Positions 15,417 through 19,337 of a stretch of DNA of 19,337 bases are shown here, piece after piece (position 1 is the first letter of the stretch; each line of letters opens with the position of its first letter). The stretch lies in NCBI GenBank assembly GCA_025964935.1, contig JAOPXW010000309.1, forward strand, positions 1-19,337. The letters are read 5' to 3'. Below the pieces are notes generated by a model. The model made no database searches and was not told the DNA's origin. It saw only the letters and a list, made by a program, of their open reading frames with translations. Origin of the DNA: Friedmanniella sp. (GTDB lineage: Bacteria; Actinomycetota; Actinomycetes; Propionibacteriales; Propionibacteriaceae). The position numbers and the translations under genes are program-made.

Positions 15417-15471
15417 GGACTCTCCTTCGCGCAACACGAGGTCATCACGTGAAACTGGCGTCTGGCCACAG

Positions 15472-15477
15472 AATATA
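15472..15477 (-). promoter_or_regulatory. -10 box TATATT upstream of lat
   Basis: The minus strand reads CGCTATATTCTGTGG, an AT-rich island in GC-rich surroundings with TATATT about 55 bases upstream of the lat ATG. No -35 at good spacing is clear (a TTGTCG lies 20 bp upstream, too far for a standard promoter), so activation by a regulator is possible. Confidence 0.45.
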
Positions 15478-15603
15478 GCGAACTGGGCGGGGGCCTGCGA
15501 CAAGTATCCATCCGATCGGCGGACTCGGCCGGGAATGCCCGTGGTATCGCCGGTGCCGCCGCGAACCCGGAACCCGGGGAGCGGTGTCGGGGTGGGAGAA
15601 TGA

Positions 15604-15620
15604 GATTTACGTTGTAAATC
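15604..15620. promoter_or_regulatory. AT-rich perfect inverted repeat GATTTAC-gtt-GTAAATC, candidate operator for the YihY operon
   Basis: Seven-base perfect arms around a 3-base centre, lying 48-64 bases before the YihY start codon in the 251-bp lat/YihY divergent region. It overlaps a possible -10 element, TACGTT at 15608-15613. The AT-rich composition in such a GC-rich genome and the promoter position suggest a transcription-factor site. I do not recognise the regulator. The rest of the divergent region shows only the lat promoter. Confidence 0.5.
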
Positions 15621-15667
15621 CTGGGGCCGGTCCGCTGAGGAGGGCTCCCGCCACGGAGAGTACGCAC

Positions 15668-16669
15668 ATGACGCAGACACAGGACCGGAGCGCCGCTCAG
15701 GTGCCCGGCGGGCACGCCGACAAGCCGAGCGAGGTGCCGGCCAAGGGCTGGAAGCAGATCCTCAAGCGCGGCTGGGCCGAGGCGAAGGCCGATCAGGTGC
15801 CGCTGCTGGCGGCGGGCGTGGCGTTCTACGCCTTCCTGGCCATCTTCCCGGCCATGGTCGCAGGGGTCATCCTCTACGGCCTGATCGCCGACCCGGCCAC
15901 GATCGCGGCGCAGGTCGGCAGCGTCACCCAGGCGCTGCCCGGTGACGCGCGGACCCTCATCGTCGACCAGCTGACCACCCTGTCGGGGCAGAAGCGGGCC
16001 GGGCTGAGCGCCGCCATCGCGGTCCTGCTGGCCCTGTGGAGTGCCTCGGGTGGGGTGTCCAACCTGATGACGGCGGTCAACACCGCCTACGACGAGGAGG
16101 AGACCCGCGGCTTCGTCAAGAAGCGGGCGATCGCTCTGGCCCTCACCGTCGGCGCCATCCTGTTCATGGTCGTGATGCTGGCCCTGGTGGCGGTGGCCCC
16201 CGCTCTGCTCAACTTCTTCGGCACGAACGGCGTCGTCCGGTTCGGGTTCCAGGTCCTGCGCTGGGTGGTCATCGCCGCCGTCATCGCGTCCGCCCTGGCC
16301 GTGCTCTACCGGGTGGCGCCGGACCGGGACGCCCCCAAGCTGCGCTGGGTCTCGGTCGGAGCCGCCGTGGCGACCCTGCTCTGGCTGCTGGCCTCGGTCG
16401 GGTTCTCGGTCTACGTCGCCCAGTTCGGGAGCTACGCCAAGACGTACGGCGCCCTGGCCGGCATCGTGGTGCTGCTGTTCTGGCTCTGGATCACGGCGTA
16501 CGCGATCCTGCTCGGCGCCGAGATCAACGCCGAAGCCGAGCAGCAGACCGAGCGTGACACCACCAAGGGCCCGACCGAGCCGCTGGGCCAGCGGGGTGCC
16601 GTCAAGGCCGACTCCGTGCCCGACCCCCGTGACCTCGAGCCCAAGAAGAAGGCCAGGAACCGGTCCTGA
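15668..16669 (+). CDS. YihY/virulence factor BrkB-family inner membrane protein
   Basis: 333-aa polytopic protein of the UPF0761/BrkB family (COG1295), once annotated as ribonuclease BN in error for this family. The N-terminus (about 35 residues) is polar; KGWKQILKRGWAEAKADQVPLLAAGVAFYAFLAIFP is the diagnostic family start. About six helices follow, including LWSASGGVSNLMTAVNTAYD and the last one, GIVVLLFWLWITAYAILLGAEIN. The basic C-terminal tail (EPKKKARNRS) is cytoplasmic. Transport or envelope roles have been proposed for relatives but function is unknown. ATG 15668 is chosen for its GGAGAG at 15655-15660; an in-frame GTG at 15584 would start upstream of the proposed promoter. The DUF3618 and DUF4235 genes follow on the same strand. 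Confidence 0.9.
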   Translation: MTQTQDRSAAQVPGGHADKPSEVPAKGWKQILKRGWAEAKADQVPLLAAGVAFYAFLAIFPAMVAGVILYGLIADPATIAAQVGSVTQALPGDARTLIVDQLTTLSGQKRAGLSAAIAVLLALWSASGGVSNLMTAVNTAYDEEETRGFVKKRAIALALTVGAILFMVVMLALVAVAPALLNFFGTNGVVRFGFQVLRWVVIAAVIASALAVLYRVAPDRDAPKLRWVSVGAAVATLLWLLASVGFSVYVAQFGSYAKTYGALAGIVVLLFWLWITAYAILLGAEINAEAEQQTERDTTKGPTEPLGQRGAVKADSVPDPRDLEPKKKARNRS

Positions 16670-16793
16670 CCCCGGTGCTGCCGGGCTGGCTCACCGCGCA
16701 CCGTCGGGCCGTCGTAGTGTTCGTGGTCGCGGGGGCCGCCGCCCTGGTCGGCCGCCGTCAGCGAGGCAGCACCCCGCTTCCCACCCGTGCCGT

Positions 16794-16818
16794 GGACAGC
16801 CCGCAAAGGGAGCTGTCC
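16794..16818 (+). other. Stem-loop in the leader of the DUF3618 gene
   Basis: GGACAGC at 16794-16800 pairs perfectly with GCTGTCC at 16812-16818 around an 11-base loop containing AAAGGGA. It sits 25 bases before the DUF3618 start codon and 9 bases before its AAGGAGA ribosome-binding site (16827-16833). It could stabilise or control the leader; a TAGTGT -10-like box at 16715-16720 would place it in a leader RNA. The rest of the 174-bp gap after YihY shows no gene. Confidence 0.35.
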
Positions 16819-16843
16819 GGGAAACCAAGGAGACGATCAAGCG

Positions 16844-17254
16844 ATGAGTGACCCCACCCGTCCCGACCTGTCGGGCGGCGCCTCGACCGACCAGATCGAG
16901 GCCGATATCGAAGCCACCCGCGCTCGCCTGAGCTCCTCGATCGACGCCCTGGCCGAGAAGGCCGACGTCAAGGGCCAGGCTCAGCGCAAGATCGCCGAGG
17001 GCAGGGAGCAGGTGCAGGAGAAGGTGGCCGAGGGCAAGGAGCAGGTGCAGGAGAAGGTGGCCCAGGCGCAGGAGAAGCTGGCCGAGGGCAAGGCCCAGGC
17101 GCAGGAGACCGTGGCGGCGGGCAAGGTCAAGGCCGCCGACCTGGTGGCGGATCTCCGGGTCCGCTACCAGCGGGCCCCGCGGGCCGCCCAGCTCGCCGTG
17201 CTGGCCGCTCCGCTGGCCCTGGTGGCGCTGCTGGTCGTCAGGAAGGCCCGATGA
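16844..17254 (+). CDS. DUF3618 domain-containing membrane-anchored protein with coiled repeat
   Basis: 136-aa protein. Residues about 12-42 (TDQIEADIEATRARLSSSID) are the DUF3618 signature. A charged helical stretch of 11-residue repeats (AEGKEQVQEKV type, about residues 51-94) comes next, and then a single C-terminal helix (AAQLAVLAAPLALVALLVV) ending in RKAR, so the protein is probably anchored with its long helix in the cytoplasm. The repeats resemble LEA-like amphipathic helices. Function is unknown; such genes often stand beside YihY and DUF4235 genes in actinobacteria, hinting at an envelope or stress role. The start is set by AAGGAGA at 16827-16833, ten bases upstream. It ends in a 4-bp ATGA overlap with the DUF4235 gene. 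Confidence 0.85.
   Translation: MSDPTRPDLSGGASTDQIEADIEATRARLSSSIDALAEKADVKGQAQRKIAEGREQVQEKVAEGKEQVQEKVAQAQEKLAEGKAQAQETVAAGKVKAADLVADLRVRYQRAPRAAQLAVLAAPLALVALLVVRKAR
16994..17113 (+). repeat. 33-bp tandem repeats inside the DUF3618 gene
   Basis: Units at 16994-17026 and 17027-17059 differ by one base; a shortened 21-bp unit (17060-17080) and a more diverged 33-bp unit (17081-17113) follow. They encode the 11-residue repeat of the coiled segment, so copy-number change keeps the frame. Confidence 0.8.
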
Positions 17255-17523
17255 GCACCGGGGCCAAGCTGGCCTACCGTCCCGTCGGGATGGCCGCCAG
17301 CCTCGCCGCCGGCAGCCTGGCCTCGATCGTGTTCCGGCAGATCTGGAAGCGGATCTCCAAGGAGGAGAACGCGCCGACCGCACTGCAGTCGGAGTACTCC
17401 CTCCCCAAGATCCTGCTCGCCGCCGCCATCGAGGGGGCGATCTTCGCCCTGGTCAAGGCCCTGATCGACCGCGCTGGCGCCCGTGGCTTCGAGAAGGTCA
17501 CCGGCTACTGGCCGGGTAGCTGA
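17251..17523 (+). CDS. DUF4235 domain-containing small membrane protein
   Basis: 90-aa protein matching DUF4235 over its whole length: KLAYRPVGMAASLAAG at the start, FRQIWKRISKEENAPTA in the loop, and LLAAAIEGAIFALVKALIDRAGARGFEKVTGYWPG at the end. Two hydrophobic helices (about residues 10-28 and 52-70) flank a basic, then acidic loop. Function is unknown. The ATG overlaps the stop of the DUF3618 gene by 4 bp, so the two are translated together and may act together at the membrane. Confidence 0.88.
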   Translation: MSTGAKLAYRPVGMAASLAAGSLASIVFRQIWKRISKEENAPTALQSEYSLPKILLAAAIEGAIFALVKALIDRAGARGFEKVTGYWPGS

Positions 17524-17541
17524 GCCCCGCCGTAGGCAGCC

Positions 17542-17570
17542 GAACCCCGTGGGCAGCGCCCGCGGGGTTC
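17542..17570. terminator. Bidirectional hairpin terminator between DUF4235 and phospho-sugar mutase genes
   Basis: GAACCCCG at 17542-17549 pairs with CGGGGTTC at 17563-17570, continued by a T-G wobble and GGGC/GCCC with a 3-base loop AGC, a 13-bp stem in all. It lies between convergent stops (17523 and 17590). The AA/TT ends give a short U-containing foot in either direction. Confidence 0.8.
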
Positions 17571-17589
17571 CGCTGTTCCCGGGGCCGGC

Positions 17590-19299
17590 TCAGTTCGGCA
17601 GGCCCAGCGTCGCGGTCATCTCCGCGCGCAGCCGGTGCAGCGTGGCCCGGGCCGTCCGCCGGTCCGCGGCGACGTCGGCGCTCGGGCCCGTCCCCGGACG
17701 GCACTCCAGGTAGCACTTCAGCTTCGGCTCCGTCCCCGAGGGTCGCACCACCACCGTGACGTGCGGTCCGCTGAGCAGCACCGCGTCGGTCGGCGGCAGC
17801 TCCGCGCTGCCGGCGGCCAGGTCCCGCACCGTCACCGGCTCGTCGACCAGCCGGGCGGGCGGGTCCGCCCGGAGCCGGACCATCGCCTCGGTGATCCGGT
17901 GCAGGTCGGTGACCCGGAAGGACAGCTGGTCGGTCTCGTGCACCCCGTAGCGGGCGGTGATCTCGTCCAGTCGGTCCACCAGGGTCAGCCCGGCGGCCTT
18001 GAGCTCGGCGGCCAGCAGCAGCACCCGGACCAGGGCGGAGATGCCGTCCTTGTCCGGCACCGCCTCCGGGTCGACGCAGTAGCCGATCGCCTCCTCATAG
18101 CCGTACACGAGCCCGGAGACCCGGCCGATCCACTTGAAGCCGGTCAGGGTGGCGACGAAGGGCTGCCCGTACGCCGCGGCCACGGTGCCCAGCAGCGAGC
18201 TGGACACGACGGAGCAGGCGTAGGTGCCGCGGAAGCCGCGCCGCAGGGCGTCCTCCCCGAGCAGGATCCCCAGCTCGTCCCCGCGCAGCATCCGCCACCG
18301 GCCCTCGACCGGGACCGCGACGGCGCAGCGGTCGGCGTCGGGGTCGTTGGCCACCACCAGGTCGGCCCCGCCCCGTACGGCGTAGTCGAGCGCGAGGTCG
18401 ATGGCGCCGGGCTCCTCCGGGTTGGGGAAGGCGACGGTGGGGAAGTCCGGGTCCGGCTCGGCCTGCTCGGCGACCACAGTGGGCGGGGTGAGGCCCAGGG
18501 TGGCCACCACCCGGGCCACGACCGCCCCGCCGACCCCGTGCATCGGGGTGTAGACCCAGTCCACCGCCCGCGGCGCGTTGGCGGGGGCCAGGGTGGCCAG
18601 CCGGTCGAGGTAGGCCTGCCGCAGCTCCTCACCCAGCACCGTGACCTCGTCGCGACGGGCGATGTCGGCCAGCGGTCGGGCGGCCACGGCGTCGATCTGG
18701 GCCGCGATGGCGACGTCGGCCGGGGGGACGATCTGGGACCCGTCCCCGAGGTAGACCTTGTAGCCGTTGTCCAGGGCCGGGTTGTGGGAGGCCGTGACCA
18801 CGACGCCCGCGACGCAGCCGAGGTGTCGGATGCCGAAGGCGAGCACGGGGGTGGGCACGGGGTGGGCGGTGAGCAGCGCGTGGAAGCCCGCGCCGGCCAG
18901 GATCTCGGCGGTGTCCCGGGCGAATACGTCGGAGGAGTGCCGGGCGTCGAAGCCCACCACCACCGACCCTCCGGCCATCCCCTGCTCGCGCAGGTAGCGG
19001 GCCAGCCCGGCGGCGGCCTGGCTGACCACGACCCGGTTCATCCGGTTCGGTCCCGGGCCGAGCGCGGCGCGCAGACCGGCGGTCCCGAAGGTCAGCCGGC
19101 CGGTGAACGCGTCGCGCAGCTCGGTGGTGGCGGCCGCCTCACCCGCGGCCGAGCGGGCCAGCAGGTCCAGGGCTGTCCGCCGCGTGGCCGGGTCCGGGAC
19201 CTGGGACGCCCACGCCTCGACGCGGTCCCGCTCGGCCGCCGACAGCCCGCTCTCCGGCAGCCCGCTCACCGGCAGCCCCCGCACAGGCAGCCCGCTCAC
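17590..19299 (-). CDS. Phospho-sugar mutase (phosphoglucomutase/phosphomannomutase family)
   Basis: 569-aa alpha-D-phosphohexomutase-superfamily enzyme. Motifs: RLTFGTAGLRA (69-79), phosphoserine loop TASHNPALDNGYKVY with Ser171, magnesium loop NDPDADR with Asp319, Asp321 and Asp323, sugar-binding GYEEAIGY at 400-407, and phosphate-binding RPSGTEPK at 519-526. All four domains are intact. In actinobacteria this type often accompanies purine nucleoside phosphorylase and deoC, where it could convert (deoxy)ribose-1-phosphate to the 5-phosphate; glucose- or mannose-phosphate is the alternative. The GTG at 19299 overlaps the upstream stop by 4 bp, but GTG codons at 19284 and 19269 are also possible starts because of a 15-bp repeat. 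Confidence 0.9.
   Translation of the reverse strand: MSGLPVRGLPVSGLPESGLSAAERDRVEAWASQVPDPATRRTALDLLARSAAGEAAATTELRDAFTGRLTFGTAGLRAALGPGPNRMNRVVVSQAAAGLARYLREQGMAGGSVVVGFDARHSSDVFARDTAEILAGAGFHALLTAHPVPTPVLAFGIRHLGCVAGVVVTASHNPALDNGYKVYLGDGSQIVPPADVAIAAQIDAVAARPLADIARRDEVTVLGEELRQAYLDRLATLAPANAPRAVDWVYTPMHGVGGAVVARVVATLGLTPPTVVAEQAEPDPDFPTVAFPNPEEPGAIDLALDYAVRGGADLVVANDPDADRCAVAVPVEGRWRMLRGDELGILLGEDALRRGFRGTYACSVVSSSLLGTVAAAYGQPFVATLTGFKWIGRVSGLVYGYEEAIGYCVDPEAVPDKDGISALVRVLLLAAELKAAGLTLVDRLDEITARYGVHETDQLSFRVTDLHRITEAMVRLRADPPARLVDEPVTVRDLAAGSAELPPTDAVLLSGPHVTVVVRPSGTEPKLKCYLECRPGTGPSADVAADRRTARATLHRLRAEMTATLGLPN
19240..19299 (-). repeat. 15-bp tandem repeat at the start of the phospho-sugar mutase gene
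   Basis: Four consecutive 15-bp units on the minus strand (19299-19285, 19284-19270, 19269-19255, 19254-19240), consensus GTGAGCGGGCTGCCG. They encode SGLP/RGLP/SGLP/SGLS pentapeptides ahead of the conserved domain. The first three begin with GTG. Confidence 0.8.
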
Positions 19300-19337
19300 A
19301 GGGCGGCGGCGATGCCCGCGAGCAGCGTCCGCAGCCG
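19296..19337 (-). CDS. C-terminal end of an upstream gene (rest outside window); possibly purine nucleoside phosphorylase
   Basis: The minus strand has an open frame from the right edge, encoding RLRTLLAGIAAAL and ending in TGA at 19298-19296, which overlaps the GTG of the phospho-sugar mutase by 4 bp in the usual coupled way. Only 13 residues are visible, an amphipathic helix-like tail, so the product cannot be identified. Purine nucleoside phosphorylase is a guess from the usual gene order. Confidence 0.5.
   Translation of the reverse strand, partial: RLRTLLAGIAAAL

Noticed and set aside
13011..15452. 813-residue open frame on the plus strand opposite deoC and lat
   Set aside because: Composition is Gly/Arg/Gln/Pro-rich with no domain signal; it is the antisense shadow of two clear enzymes, as expected at this GC content.
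15584..15667. In-frame upstream GTG start for the YihY protein (28 extra residues)
   Set aside because: The extension is not family-like and lies on the inverted repeat and proposed -10; ATG 15668 has a proper GGAGAG site.
16671..16685. CCCGG-TGCTG-CCGGG stem right after the YihY stop as a terminator
   Set aside because: Only a 5-bp stem of simple GC sequence with no tail; too weak to separate from chance here.
1..19337. CRISPR arrays, tRNA or rRNA genes, insertion sequences, phage or toxin-antitoxin genes
   Set aside because: No spaced direct repeats, cloverleaf arms, transposase motifs or terminal inverted repeats were seen on reading both strands; intergenic space is too small to hide them.

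Overview
The window is very GC-rich and densely packed, with overlapping genes and many GTG starts. The gene set (DUF3618 and DUF4235 proteins, a Pr6Pr-type membrane protein, an L-lysine 6-transaminase, a deoC plus two aldehyde dehydrogenase-family genes) points to an actinobacterium, probably of the Propionibacteriales (Nocardioides/Propionibacteriaceae type). That placement rests on gene content and composition only. I see no insertion sequence, prophage, CRISPR array, rRNA or tRNA. Every stretch is explained by a gene or by an intergenic region under 300 bases.

Layout. (1) 1-3622, plus strand: the end of a nucleoside-uptake and deamination operon, with two BMP-type ABC permeases (the first cut by the window edge), cytidine deaminase and adenosine deaminase. 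(2) 3663-4913, minus strand: an M20 deacylase, divergent from metG (4958-6745). Their 44-bp shared control region carries two facing leaderless-type promoters around a perfect 12-bp palindrome. (3) 6789-9257, plus strand: a Pr6Pr-type membrane protein and an NCS1-type purine/cytosine permease homologue with a cysteine-rich tail. (4) 15416-9372, minus strand: lysine 6-transaminase, then a tightly coupled five-gene run: deoC, aldehyde dehydrogenase, a shortened ALDH-like protein without catalytic residues, a uridine-kinase-like P-loop kinase and an F420/NADP-type oxidoreductase. (5) 15668-17523, plus strand: YihY/BrkB membrane protein, DUF3618 protein and DUF4235 protein. (6) 19337-17590, minus strand: the tail of an unseen gene overlapping a phospho-sugar mutase.

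How the genes fit together. The ABC permeases would import nucleosides. Cytidine deaminase and adenosine deaminase convert them to uridine and inosine. Phosphorylases not seen here would release (deoxy)ribose-1-phosphate. The mutase would shift the phosphate to C5, DeoC would split deoxyribose-5-phosphate into glyceraldehyde-3-phosphate and acetaldehyde, and the aldehyde dehydrogenase would oxidise acetaldehyde to acetate. This pathway is thus spread over three blocks separated by unrelated genes. The main points for a second look are the non-catalytic ALDH partner with its coupled kinase and oxidoreductase, the cysteine-rich tail on the NCS1 permease, the palindromic control sites at 4925 and 15604, and a repeat that triplicates the GTG start of the mutase.
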